Assembly: GCA_018830485.1 (NCBI GenBank)
Contig: JAHJRQ010000008.1
Span: 1 to 64,000, forward strand
Length of the DNA stretch: 64,000 nucleotides
Direction of reading: 5' to 3'
Origin: Pseudomonadota bacterium
Lineage (GTDB): Bacteria > Desulfobacterota > Desulfobulbia > Desulfobulbales > Desulfurivibrionaceae
Part shown: positions 33,916 through 43,368 of the stretch, piece after piece
Layout of the letters: each line of letters begins with the position of its first letter
Position numbering within the stretch: the first letter of the stretch is position 1
Made by a program: the position numbers and the translations under genes
The notes under the pieces: model-generated
Seen by the model: the letters and a program-made list of their open reading frames with translations, nothing else
Told to the model about the DNA's origin: nothing
The model's database searches: none

Positions 33916-36390
33916 ATGCTGTTGACCCAGACACCTTTTTCCCGCACACCTAAAAGCCTTCCCGCCTTTTTCATGGCAGCCGCAGTGCTCATCCTCTGCC
34001 TTGCCCCACCCACGGCCAATGCCGGGCTGACCATCCGCCAGGGCTATTTCTGGGACAACGACCGCCAAGAGGTCTTCATCCCCCACGGCTTTGCCTATCA
34101 GGTCTGGAACCCGCCGGTTTTCGCCACCCAGACCCTGGCGGAGGTGGATTACGATCTTGAGGCCATGCAGCAGGCCCATGCCAACTCCCTGCGGGTGGAG
34201 CTGGTCTGGGAGAGCGTGGAGCCGCAGGAAGGAGTCTTTCGCTGGGACCAGGCCGACCATCTGGTGCGCAAAGCCGAAGCCCTGGGGCTTAAGCTCTTCA
34301 TCCTCATCGGCTATCAGTACCCGCCCTCCTGGTTCGCCCGCAATTACCCTGATGCCATGGCCCGCACCAGACAAGGCCCAAGCCCGCTGCTGAACTACAG
34401 CCACCCGCAGGCCAAGGCGGCCTTTGCCCGATTCATCGCTGCGGTGTGCGAGCGCTACAAGGAAAGCCCGGCCATCGGCGGCTGGATTCTCGGCAATGAA
34501 TTCGCTTTCTACGATCTCTGGGAGAATTCCCCAATCAAGAATCAGGTGGGCTACGACGAGCAGGTCAGCCTCCCATCCTACCGTGCTTTTCTCGCCCAAA
34601 CCTACGGGGGGAGCATCGCGCGGCTCAACGGTGCCTGGGGCACCACCTTTCAGGACTTTGCCGAGGTACCCATGGCCCGGACTTACCCGGAGGACCGGGG
34701 TGACCACGAGGCCATCCGCAACTCCGGCTACCACGACCTCATCCAGTGGCGCAAACAGACCATCGGTGACTTCCTTGCCGTTGGCGCCAAAGCGGCGAAA
34801 ACCGCAGCGCCCGACCAACTGATCTCCTACTCCATCGTGGCCGGCATCTTCAACGGGCTGGACCCCAATTACACCGCCGAGGATCCGCAAACCATCACCG
34901 AACGCTGCCGGGCTGCGGGCGCGCCCCTGGATTTCATGTCCCTCAACCTTTACTCCTGGGCTCTGGCCGGGCACGAGCTGCGCTCCCTGGATTTCGGCAT
35001 CGCCAAGTTCCGCGACCTCATCGACATCCCGGTACTGATCACGGAAACCGGCCACAGCTCAACGGAAACCCTCTTCCCCGGCGCGGCGGCCCGCCAGACC
35101 GAGGCCATTGTCAGCTCCATCTGGGAGGGGATGCTCTCCGGGGCCATGGGCGTGCATCTCTTCCACTGGAGCGACCGCAACAATTTCCTCGCCACGCCCT
35201 ACCCACGGGAGGCAGGCTTTGGGGTGGTGGATCAGGAACGGCGCCCCAAGCCCAAGGTGTACGAGGCGGTGCGCACCATGTTCCGGCAGATGGAGGAGCT
35301 GGACCTGGCCGGCCTTCTTGTTGGGTCGCACCCCCCGGAGCCGGACATCCTCGTCTACTGGCCGCATGACATCGACCTGGGCTGGAACCGGGCCAACGAA
35401 GAGACCGCCTCCCTCTGGGGCGGTCTCCGCCGGTTGGGCTTCCGACCGAAGCTCATCAGCCACCCCCTTGCCGATCTGGACACAACAGAATCGAAGGCCA
35501 AGAGCCTGCTTTTGCCGAGAAACTTCCAGATGCGACCGGATGACCTTACCGCCCTTGCCAAACTGCTCCACCGTCCCATGCATATCCACGCCAACCTCGA
35601 CCTGCCCGGCCAGTTCGATGCCAATCACCGGGACAACCCCGGCTGGACCTTGGCCATGGCCAAGGTTTTCGGGGTGGATGTGAGCCAGGCCCGCCCCGCC
35701 TGGGATAGCGGAATACACCCCGGCGCGGACTGGAGCGCCGGCTACGCGCCCTTGCTCCTCAACCCTGCGCCAGAAAGCATCCTCGGCCAGACCCAGCCCA
35801 AGACGATCCGGGTCTGGAAATACTGGCACGGGGTGCGCCCGGCCTCGGGCGGCACAGCCCGGGTGTGGAGCGAAACCGAATCCTCCCTGCGCCTGGGAGC
35901 TGCCCTGGTTACCAAGGAGCATCCCCTGGCGCGCACCGCCATCAACACCTTTGGGTTGGGCGATTTCATTGCTCCGGATATTTTATTGAACAGCCCCGGC
36001 GGCGCGCCCACCTTTGCCTGGGATACCCGAACCGCCTGGCTGACCGCGATCTACAAGAATTTCTTCAAGATGCAGCCCCGCATCGAGCTCACCGGGCCGG
36101 GGGCCAGTTATGTCCTCGCCGATCTGCGCCAAACCACGGACGGCTGGCTTCTGTCGTTGATGAATGAGCACACGGAACCGGCTTTGGTGAGCGTAAGGGC
36201 GGAGTGGCTTCCCGGCAAAGGTATCGTGGTGCGGGATTTGCTTTCCGGCGCAACAGGGCAGGGGCTGAACAGAATAATTCTGGAAGGGGACGGCTACCGG
36301 CTGTTCCATATTACTCCCGCGCCTCAGAGCCAGGAGGAAGAACAGCCGCAACCAGAAGAAAGGGCAACTCAGGAAAGCCGGGACTTATAA
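33916..36390 (+). CDS. Secreted GH42-like beta-galactosidase/glycosidase
   Basis: The 824-residue precursor has a signal peptide (hydrophobic core about residues 16-30, cleavage near ANA-G at 36-37). The TIM-barrel part shows a GH-A-clan acid/base Glu195 (ILGNEF) and nucleophile Glu377 (LITETGH), as in glycoside hydrolase family 42 and relatives. A C-terminal half (about 430-800) looks like the trimerisation-like and beta-sandwich domains. The substrate is unknown; it acts outside the cytoplasm. It stands alone, not in a sugar operon, and its last 22 bp overlap the convergent nspC. Confidence 0.8.
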   Translation: MLLTQTPFSRTPKSLPAFFMAAAVLILCLAPPTANAGLTIRQGYFWDNDRQEVFIPHGFAYQVWNPPVFATQTLAEVDYDLEAMQQAHANSLRVELVWESVEPQEGVFRWDQADHLVRKAEALGLKLFILIGYQYPPSWFARNYPDAMARTRQGPSPLLNYSHPQAKAAFARFIAAVCERYKESPAIGGWILGNEFAFYDLWENSPIKNQVGYDEQVSLPSYRAFLAQTYGGSIARLNGAWGTTFQDFAEVPMARTYPEDRGDHEAIRNSGYHDLIQWRKQTIGDFLAVGAKAAKTAAPDQLISYSIVAGIFNGLDPNYTAEDPQTITERCRAAGAPLDFMSLNLYSWALAGHELRSLDFGIAKFRDLIDIPVLITETGHSSTETLFPGAAARQTEAIVSSIWEGMLSGAMGVHLFHWSDRNNFLATPYPREAGFGVVDQERRPKPKVYEAVRTMFRQMEELDLAGLLVGSHPPEPDILVYWPHDIDLGWNRANEETASLWGGLRRLGFRPKLISHPLADLDTTESKAKSLLLPRNFQMRPDDLTALAKLLHRPMHIHANLDLPGQFDANHRDNPGWTLAMAKVFGVDVSQARPAWDSGIHPGADWSAGYAPLLLNPAPESILGQTQPKTIRVWKYWHGVRPASGGTARVWSETESSLRLGAALVTKEHPLARTAINTFGLGDFIAPDILLNSPGGAPTFAWDTRTAWLTAIYKNFFKMQPRIELTGPGASYVLADLRQTTDGWLLSLMNEHTEPALVSVRAEWLPGKGIVVRDLLSGATGQGLNRIILEGDGYRLFHITPAPQSQEEEQPQPEERATQESRDL

Positions 36391-37529
36391 TCCTCGTAGC
36401 CGAAGGAGCGCACCACCCCGGACTCGCCGGTGCGCGAATCGCAAACCACGATGCTGGGCAGCCGCACCCCGTTGAAGGTGGTGGTCTTGACCATGGTGTA
36501 ATGGGCCATATCGCCGAACACCAGCCGCTGGCCGATCTGCAACGGCTCGGGAAAGGAATAGTCGCCGATTACGTCGCCGGCCAGACAGGAAAGGCCGCCC
36601 AAGCGATAGGTGTGGGAAAACTCGCCGGGCTCGCCCGCGCCGAAAAGCACGGGCCGGTAGGGCATCTCCAGGACATCGGGCATGTGGGCCGTGGCCGAGG
36701 TATCGAGGATGGCGGTGCGCATCTCATTCTCCACGATGTCCATCACCCGGGTTACCAGCACCCCGATGTTAAGACCGATGGCCTCCCCGGGCTCCAAATA
36801 GACCCGCACCCCGTATTTCCCCTGAATCCGGCTGATGATGGCGCATAAGCGGTCGAGGTCGTAGCCCTCCCGGGTGATGTGGTGGCCGCCCCCGAAATTG
36901 ACCCATTGCATCCCGTGAAGAAACTCGCCGAATCTCTCCTCAAAGGCCGCAACCGTATGCTCCAGGGCATCGGCATCCTGTTCGCACAGGGCATGAAAAT
37001 GCAGCCCCTCGATGCCCTCCAGCAGCTCGGGCCGGAACTGATCGCGGATCACACCAAGCCGCGAGAAGCGGCCGCAGGGATTGTAGAGATCCACATCCAC
37101 CTCGGAATACTGCGGGTTCACCCGGATGCCGCAGGAAATTTTTTTTCCGGCCCCGGCCACACGGTCTTTAAAATGCTCCCACTGCCGGAAGGAATTAAAA
37201 ACCAGATGGTCGGCGCAACCGAGGATTTCAGCGAACTCCTCATCGCCGTAAGCCGGGGCATAGACATGCACCTCCTTGCCGAACTCCTCACGGGCCAAGC
37301 GCGCCTCGGAAAGGGAACTGGCCGAGGCGCCGTGCAGCACCTCGCGGATCTGGCCGAACAGGCTGAACATGGCAAAGCCCTTGAGGGCCAGGAGGATCCT
37401 GCAGCCGGTGCGCTGCTGCACCCGGTCGAGGATAGCCAGGTTGCGGGCCAGACTGGCCCGGTCGCAGACGTAGCTGGGGGTGGGCACATGGCTTATGTCG
37501 CAGCCGATATTGATTACTTTATGGCTCAT
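36369..37529 (-). CDS. nspC: Carboxynorspermidine/carboxyspermidine decarboxylase
   Basis: PLP-dependent fold-III decarboxylase of 386 residues that converts carboxy(nor)spermidine to (nor)spermidine. The Schiff-base Lys lies in LLALKGFAMFSLF (near residue 50), and YLEPGEAIGL, FGGGHHITREGYD and LGGLSCLAGDVIGDY are family blocks. It is followed on the same strand by, and paired with, the dehydrogenase at 37678-38868, so the two steps of this polyamine route are adjacent. Confidence 0.93.
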   Translation of the reverse strand: MSHKVINIGCDISHVPTPSYVCDRASLARNLAILDRVQQRTGCRILLALKGFAMFSLFGQIREVLHGASASSLSEARLAREEFGKEVHVYAPAYGDEEFAEILGCADHLVFNSFRQWEHFKDRVAGAGKKISCGIRVNPQYSEVDVDLYNPCGRFSRLGVIRDQFRPELLEGIEGLHFHALCEQDADALEHTVAAFEERFGEFLHGMQWVNFGGGHHITREGYDLDRLCAIISRIQGKYGVRVYLEPGEAIGLNIGVLVTRVMDIVENEMRTAILDTSATAHMPDVLEMPYRPVLFGAGEPGEFSHTYRLGGLSCLAGDVIGDYSFPEPLQIGQRLVFGDMAHYTMVKTTTFNGVRLPSIVVCDSRTGESGVVRSFGYEDYKSRLS

Positions 37530-37580
37530 TGCGATCTTTGCTTTTGATGGGTTGGAACAACTCCGAACATGCTTCAGGCA

Positions 37581-37653
37581 GGTGCCTCGACAGGCTCAGC
37601 ACGAACGGATAAATACGTTCAGAAACTCCGTTCGCCCTGAGCCTGTCGAAGGG
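37581..37653. repeat. Dispersed palindromic repeat family A, copy 3
   Basis: GGTGCCTCGACAGGCTCAGC at the left and CCCTGAGCCTGTCGAAGG at the right, with CGAACGG/CCGTTCG as the inner complementary pair. It lies between the two polyamine genes. Confidence 0.8.
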
Positions 37654-37677
37654 CGGTTGTTGCGAGACCCTCTCCCG

Positions 37678-38868
37678 TCAAACCATAACCTTTTCCACCC
37701 ACGGCAGGCCGTGGACATTGAGCTTCTCCATGAACGGGTCCGGGTCCAGCTCCTCCATGTTGAAGACCCCGGCGCCCCGCCACTTGCCGGTGAGCATCAT
37801 CATCGCCCCGATCATGGCCGGCACCCCGGTGGTGTAGGAAATGGCCTGGGAGCCCACCTCGCGGTAGCATTCCTCGTGGTCGCAGACATTGTAGATGAAC
37901 ATTTTGCGGTGCTTGCCGTTCTTGACCCCCTCCACCTCGCAGCCGATGCAGGTTTTCCCCTTGGTCCGCGGCCCCAGGGAGGCGGGGTCGGGCAGCAGCG
38001 CCTTCAAAAATTGCAGGGGGATGATCTCGCGGCCTTCGAACATGACCGGCTCGATTCCGGTCATGCCCACATTCTGCAACACCTCGAGATGCTTGAGATA
38101 GTTGTCGGAAAAGGTCATCCAGAAACGGATGCGTTTGAGCCCCTTGATATTCTTGGCCAGGGATTCCAGCTCCTCGTGGTACATGAGATAGGCGTTCTTG
38201 GGGCCGAGCACCGGAAAATTATAGCTCTGCTTGATGGAAAGCGGCGCGGTTTCGACCCACCCCCCGTTCTCCCAGTATTTGCCCTTGGCCGTGACCTCGC
38301 GGATGTTGATCTCGGGGTTGAAATTTGTGGCAAAGGGGTGGCCGTGATCCCCGGCGTTGGCGTCGAGGATGTCCACATAATGGATCTCGTCGAAATGGTG
38401 TTTGGCCGCATGGGCGCAAAACACATTGGTGACCCCGGGATCAAAGCCGCTGCCCAAGAGGGCCATGAGCCCTTTTTCCTTGAAACGGGCCTGGTAATCC
38501 CACTGCCATTTGTAGCAGAACTTCGCCTCGTCCGGCGGCTCGTAGTTGGCAGTATCCAGATAATCCACCCCGGTTTCCAGGCAGGCATCCATGATGTGCA
38601 GATCCTGATAGGGCAGGGCCAGGTTGAGCACCAATTTGGGCTGCACCCTCTTGATCAGGGCCACGGTCTCGGCGACATTGTCGGCATCGACCCGGGCGAT
38701 CTCGATGTCGCGCCCGGTCCGCTCCTTGACGGATTTTCGGATATTCTCGCACCGGGAAAGGGTCCGGCTGGCAAGGCATATCTCCGAAAAAACCTCCGGT
38801 ACCTGCGCGCATTTATGAACCACCACACTGCCGACCCCGCCGGCCCCGATTATCAAAACCTTGCTCAT
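37678..38868 (-). CDS. Carboxynorspermidine dehydrogenase (saccharopine dehydrogenase-like)
   Basis: NADPH-dependent enzyme that condenses aspartate semialdehyde with a diamine (putrescine or diaminopropane) to carboxy(nor)spermidine. The 396-residue product from ATG 38868 (AAAGGAGAAAATTC before it) has the Rossmann motif VLIIGAGGVGSVV at its start and the blocks LALPYQDLHIMDACLETGVDYLDTA and GSGFDPGVTNVF. The longer ORF to 38931 lacks a ribosome site. Pairing with nspC supports the polyamine function over lysine metabolism. Confidence 0.9.
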   Translation of the reverse strand: MSKVLIIGAGGVGSVVVHKCAQVPEVFSEICLASRTLSRCENIRKSVKERTGRDIEIARVDADNVAETVALIKRVQPKLVLNLALPYQDLHIMDACLETGVDYLDTANYEPPDEAKFCYKWQWDYQARFKEKGLMALLGSGFDPGVTNVFCAHAAKHHFDEIHYVDILDANAGDHGHPFATNFNPEINIREVTAKGKYWENGGWVETAPLSIKQSYNFPVLGPKNAYLMYHEELESLAKNIKGLKRIRFWMTFSDNYLKHLEVLQNVGMTGIEPVMFEGREIIPLQFLKALLPDPASLGPRTKGKTCIGCEVEGVKNGKHRKMFIYNVCDHEECYREVGSQAISYTTGVPAMIGAMMMLTGKWRGAGVFNMEELDPDPFMEKLNVHGLPWVEKVMV

Positions 38869-39097
38869 GAATTTTCTCCTTTCCCTTTGCTCTGCCATGC
38901 TTTCGGCGCACGCCACACAATACAATCGCACCTGAATGGGCTACTATACCTGAAACCCTTCGCTTTTGCACCTACCGGACCGGATGAGCACCAAAAAAAT
39001 CGTTTTCCCGCGCATCCAAAAGATTCCAAAAGAAGCGACCAACAATAGTTGACAAGGCAAAACGGAAGGTGTATATCTTGCCACGACATAAAGAGAA

Positions 39098-39173
39098 GGG
39101 CCGTTAGCTCAACTGGTAGAGCAACTGACTCTTAATCAGTAGGTTTGGGGTTCGAGCCCCCGACGGCCCACCA
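39098..39173 (+). tRNA. tRNA-Lys (CTT)
   Basis: A full cloverleaf: acceptor GGGCCGT/ACGGCCC, D-arm GCTC/GAGC, anticodon arm ACTGA-CTCTTAA-TCAGT with anticodon CTT, T-arm with GTTCGAG, discriminator A and encoded CCA (39171-39173). Length is 76 nt. It is free-standing upstream of the helicase gene. Confidence 0.97.
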
Positions 39174-39410
39174 TCTTTTCTCATGAAACCCACGGCGAAA
39201 CACGGCCAGCGTGCTCGCCCGCCCCGCCTTTTCCCCATGACCGCTCATCCTGCCCCTTGCCTTAAAAAATCTTCCCCAGCGGTCTGGTCAGATATATTTT
39301 CGATGGTTCCTCCTGCGGAAAACCTTTTGCATTCTCCCCGAATATGCCGGGGTTCCCGCGCAGCCATCCGCAACGCCGCCATAACCAGCCATCTCCACTG
39401 AGAGGATATT

Positions 39411-40973
39411 TTGGTAAGAAAAATCATCAATCGCTTCCGTGACAAACTGAAAAAAATCATCACCGGCCGGACGAAATCCAGCGACCTCGCCGAACAGCAA
39501 CCGCAGCCCCTTTCGGAAGAGACGCAGCGTACCCCGCGTCGGCGCGGCAAAAAAAAGGAGCCCAAGGCTCCCCATCTCCCGGAAAATCTTCGCCAGCAGG
39601 CAGTGCTTCCCGCCACCGACCCGACCCCGCCCTGGGATGCCTCGCAGTTTCTGGTTCCCAAGGTCGAGGGCAAGACCCGCTTCCACGACCTTGACCTGCC
39701 CAGCGAGATCATGCATGCCGTCTCCGACCTGGGTTTCTCCTATTGCACCCCCATCCAGGCCCAAATCCTGCCCGCCACCCTGTGTGGCAAGGATGCCAGC
39801 GGCAAGGCCCAGACCGGCACCGGCAAGACCGCCGCCTTCCTGACCACCATCTTTACCCGATTGCTGCGCACCACTGCCCCGGGAAAGAGGCGCAACGGCT
39901 CGCCCCGCGCCCTGATCCTGGCGCCGACCCGCGAACTGGTGCTCCAGATCGTCGAGGACGCCCGCGAGCTGACCCAGTACTGCAACGTTGTCACTGTGGC
40001 GGTTTTGGGCGGCATGGACTACCAGAAGCAGCAGCGTCAGATCACCGAGCAGCAGGTGGACATCGTGGTGGCCACCCCTGGCCGCTTGCTGGATTTCAAG
40101 CGCCAGCAGTACGTCCACCTCGACCAGGTGGAGATCCTGGTCATCGACGAGGCGGACCGCATGCTGGACATGGGCTTCATCCCGGATGTCCGCCAGATCG
40201 TTCACGCCACCCCCAACAAGGACAAACGCCAGACCCTGCTTTTTTCCGCCACCCTGACCCCGCAGGTCATCAGCCTTGCCTCCCAGTGGACCAAGGACCC
40301 GGTCCTGGTGGAGATCGAACCCGATCAGGTGGTGACCGAAACCGTGGAGCAACTGGTCTATCTGGTCAGCAGCCGGGAAAAATTCCCTCTGCTCTATAAC
40401 ATCATCACCCGGCAGAACCTCGAACGGGTGATGATCTTCTGCAACCGCAAGGACGAAACCCGCCACCTCGCCGAAAAGCTGGGCCGCTACGACATCCACT
40501 GCGCCATCCTCTCCGGCGACATCCCCCAGCACACCCGCACCAAGACCCTGGAAAACTTCCGGGCCGGCAAGATCCGGGTGCTGGTGGCCACCGATGTGGC
40601 AGGCCGGGGCATCCACGTGGACGGGGTGAGCCATGTTGTCAACTACACCCTGCCCCACGACCCCGAGGATTATGTGCACCGCATCGGGAGAACCGGCCGG
40701 GCAGGCGCTTCCGGCACCTCGGTGAGCTTTGCCGACGAGTCCGACTCCTTCCAATTGCCTGATATCGAGGAGTTCATCGGGGCCAAGCTGCCCTGCATCC
40801 AACCCGATCTGGAATGGCTCACAACGCCGCCCCCTTCCAGGCCTGCGCCCAAAAGGGAATCATCCTCCGCGCCCCGCAGCAGACCCGGCGGCAGTGGCCC
40901 CGGCAGCAGCAGGCCCCGCCCCGGCGGAAGACGATCGCCTTCAAGCCGGCCGAGAGCAAAAAGCTCCACCTGA
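39411..40973 (+). CDS. DEAD-box RNA helicase
   Basis: The 520-residue ATP-dependent RNA helicase has a basic, low-complexity N-terminus (1-75), then [11 protein letters not shown] (motif I), [18 protein letters not shown] (motif II), FSATL (motif III), [18 protein letters not shown] and [10 protein letters not shown] (motif VI), and a Pro/Ser/Arg-rich tail. It is RhlB/RhlE-like; cold adaptation or ribosome and mRNA turnover are likely roles. The start is TTG 39411, preceded by GAGAGGATATT. The ABC-F gene begins 5 bp after its stop. Confidence 0.92.
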   Translation: MVRKIINRFRDKLKKIITGRTKSSDLAEQQPQPLSEETQRTPRRRGKKKEPKAPHLPENLRQQAVLPATDPTPPWDASQFLVPKVEGKTRFHDLDLPSEIMHAVSDLGFSYCTPIQAQILPATLCGKDASGKAQTGTGKTAAFLTTIFTRLLRTTAPGKRRNGSPRALILAPTRELVLQIVEDARELTQYCNVVTVAVLGGMDYQKQQRQITEQQVDIVVATPGRLLDFKRQQYVHLDQVEILVIDEADRMLDMGFIPDVRQIVHATPNKDKRQTLLFSATLTPQVISLASQWTKDPVLVEIEPDQVVTETVEQLVYLVSSREKFPLLYNIITRQNLERVMIFCNRKDETRHLAEKLGRYDIHCAILSGDIPQHTRTKTLENFRAGKIRVLVATDVAGRGIHVDGVSHVVNYTLPHDPEDYVHRIGRTGRAGASGTSVSFADESDSFQLPDIEEFIGAKLPCIQPDLEWLTTPPPSRPAPKRESSSAPRSRPGGSGPGSSRPRPGGRRSPSSRPRAKSST

Positions 40974-40978
40974 TCGAT

Positions 40979-42880
40979 ATGGCCACAATTACCCTGAAGG
41001 ACATCGGCTTAAGTTTTGGCGGCCTGCCGCTGCTCAACGGCATCGATTTGCAGATCGAACCCGGCGAACGGGTCTGCCTGGTGGGCCGCAACGGCGAAGG
41101 CAAATCCTCGCTCATGAAGATCCTGGCCGGAGAAATCGAACCGGACCGGGGCGAAATCACCCGGCAAAAGGGGCTGCGCGTTGCCCGCCTCACCCAGGAA
41201 GTGCCGGCCGGCACGACCGGAACCGTCTACGAGGTTGTGGCCGCCGGCTTAGGCGAGATGTTCGCCCTGCTGGCCCGCTACCACGCGGTGAGCCATCTGC
41301 TCCAGACCGATCACTCCGAAGCGGTCCTGGCCGATCTGGAAGAGGCCCAGCACGCCCTGGATGCCGCGCACGGCTGGCAGGCCCAGCAACGGGTGGAGAC
41401 CGTGCTTTCCCGGCTGGAGCTCCCACCGGACCAGGAGTTCACCTCCCTTTCCGGCGGGCTCAAACGCCGCGTCCTGCTGGCCCGCGCCCTGGTCAGCGAA
41501 CCGGACCTGCTGCTGCTGGACGAGCCCACCAACCATCTGGACATCGAGGCCATCAACTGGCTGGAGGAGTTTCTCTTGAACTTTTCCTCCACCCTGCTCT
41601 TTGTCACCCATGACCGCATGCTGCTTCAAAAAATCGCCACCCGGATCGTGGAGCTTGACCGCGGCAGGCTGACGAGCTGGCCCGGCAACTTCGCCACCTA
41701 TCTCCAGCGCAAGCAGGACGCCCTGGATGCCGAAGCGAGCCAGAGCCATAAGTTCGACAAGAAACTGGCCCAGGAAGAGGCGTGGATCCGGCAGGGGATC
41801 AAGGCCCGCCGCACCCGCAACGAAGGCAGGGTCCGCGCCCTGATCGCCCTGCGCCAGGAACGCTCCGAACGCAGGAATCAGGCCGGCAAGGCCCGCATCC
41901 AGATGCAGGATGCCGAACGCTCCGGCAAGCTGGTGGCCTCGCTCAAGGATGTTTCTTTTTGTTATGACGGCGCGCCCATCATCAAGGGGCTGACCGCCAC
42001 CATCATGCGCGGAGACAAGGTGGGGATCATCGGCCCCAACGGCGCAGGCAAATCCACCCTGCTCAAGCTCATCCTCGGTCAGCTTGCGCCCACCGAAGGG
42101 AGCATCAGCCTGGGCACCCGTATCGAGTCCTGCTATTTCGACCAGAACCGGGAACAGCTCGATCCGGAAAAGACCGTGGCCGAGAACGTGACCGACGGCG
42201 GGGACACCGTGCTGGTGGGTGGGCAGCCCCGCCACATCATCAGCTATCTGCAGGATTTCCTCTTTGCCCCGGACCGGACCCGTTCGCCGGTGCGCGTGCT
42301 CTCCGGCGGGGAAAAAAACCGGCTTCTCCTGGCCAAGCTCTTCACCCAGCCCTTCAATGTGCTGGTGATGGACGAGCCCACCAACGATCTTGACGTGGAA
42401 ACCCTGGAGCTGCTGGAAGAGCTGCTGCTCGACTACCAGGGAACCCTGCTTCTGGTCAGCCATGACCGGGCCTTTCTGAACAACGTGGTCACCTCCACCC
42501 TAGTCTTTGAGGGCGAGGGGAGGGTGGAGGAATACGCAGGCGGCTACGACGACTGGCTTGTGCAGCGGGCCCCGACTCCAGCCCCGGCAGCCAAGCCGGA
42601 AAAAGGCGAAAAAAAAGAAACGGTTCCGCCGAAAAAGGCTGCGGCAAAAAAGCTCTCCTACAAAGAGGAGCGGGAGCTGGAAGCGCTGCCCCAGCGGCTT
42701 GAAGAGATGGAAGCGAAGCTGGAAGAGCTGCACCAACAGCTCGGCGATCCCACCCTCTACCAGAAGGACCCCTCCGCCATCCCCCAAATACAGAAACAAC
42801 TGGAAGCGCTTGAGCAGGAGTTGAAAAAGGCCTATGCCAGATGGGAAGCGCTTGAGGCTGTCAAAGCAGGCGAGGCATAA
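40979..42880 (+). CDS. uup: ABC-F ATPase, Uup-like
   Basis: From ATG 40979 the 633-residue protein has two ABC domains joined by the ABC-F linker: Walker A GRNGEGKSS and GPNGAGKST, signatures LSGGLKRR and LSGGEKNR, and Walker B LLLDEPTNHLD and LVMDEPTNDLD. A C-terminal coiled coil (about 545-630, rich in Glu/Lys) identifies the Uup type, which acts on ribosomes or branched DNA. It has no membrane domain. The upstream 55 codons of the open frame lie inside the helicase gene and are rejected. Confidence 0.9.
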   Translation: MATITLKDIGLSFGGLPLLNGIDLQIEPGERVCLVGRNGEGKSSLMKILAGEIEPDRGEITRQKGLRVARLTQEVPAGTTGTVYEVVAAGLGEMFALLARYHAVSHLLQTDHSEAVLADLEEAQHALDAAHGWQAQQRVETVLSRLELPPDQEFTSLSGGLKRRVLLARALVSEPDLLLLDEPTNHLDIEAINWLEEFLLNFSSTLLFVTHDRMLLQKIATRIVELDRGRLTSWPGNFATYLQRKQDALDAEASQSHKFDKKLAQEEAWIRQGIKARRTRNEGRVRALIALRQERSERRNQAGKARIQMQDAERSGKLVASLKDVSFCYDGAPIIKGLTATIMRGDKVGIIGPNGAGKSTLLKLILGQLAPTEGSISLGTRIESCYFDQNREQLDPEKTVAENVTDGGDTVLVGGQPRHIISYLQDFLFAPDRTRSPVRVLSGGEKNRLLLAKLFTQPFNVLVMDEPTNDLDVETLELLEELLLDYQGTLLLVSHDRAFLNNVVTSTLVFEGEGRVEEYAGGYDDWLVQRAPTPAPAAKPEKGEKKETVPPKKAAAKKLSYKEERELEALPQRLEEMEAKLEELHQQLGDPTLYQKDPSAIPQIQKQLEALEQELKKAYARWEALEAVKAGEA

Positions 42881-42894
42881 GTGAGCGCGGCACG

Positions 42895-43368
42895 ATGAAG
42901 ATCATCCTCATCGCCGCCATGGCCAAAAACCGGGTGATCGGCCGGGGCAACGGTATCCCCTGGCACATCCCCAGCGAACTCCAACGCTTCAAGGCCATGA
43001 CCATGGGCCACACCCTGATCATGGGGAGGAAAACCTTCGAGTCCATCGGCCGCCCCCTGCCCGGCCGAAAAACCGTGATCATCACCCGCAACCCCGAATA
43101 TCATGCACCGGGCTGCTCCGTGGCCCCAAGCCTGAACGCGGCCATCGCCCTCTGCCCAAGCGAGGAGACCATCTTCATTGCCGGAGGCGGCGAGATCTAC
43201 CGCGAGGCCCTGCCCCTGGCCGAGGCCATCTACCTTACGGTGCTCGACCGGGAGGTGGAGGGCGACACCATCTTTCCCGAGTTCGACCCCGACCAGTTCC
43301 GCACGACTTCCACCGAACGGATAGCAGAACCGGAGCCCTACACCTTCACCGTTTTTTCCCGTAGCTGA
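42895..43368 (+). CDS. folA: Dihydrofolate reductase
   Basis: NADPH-dependent reduction of dihydrofolate to tetrahydrofolate. The 157-residue protein has IAAMAKNRVIGRGNGIPWHIP (N-terminus), MGRKTFESIGRPLPGRK and the AGGGEIYREALPLA block. The catalytic acid is the Ser-Glu position in PSELQRF. It follows the Uup gene by 14 bp and ends against the convergent receptor gene. Confidence 0.96.
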   Translation: MKIILIAAMAKNRVIGRGNGIPWHIPSELQRFKAMTMGHTLIMGRKTFESIGRPLPGRKTVIITRNPEYHAPGCSVAPSLNAAIALCPSEETIFIAGGGEIYREALPLAEAIYLTVLDREVEGDTIFPEFDPDQFRTTSTERIAEPEPYTFTVFSRS

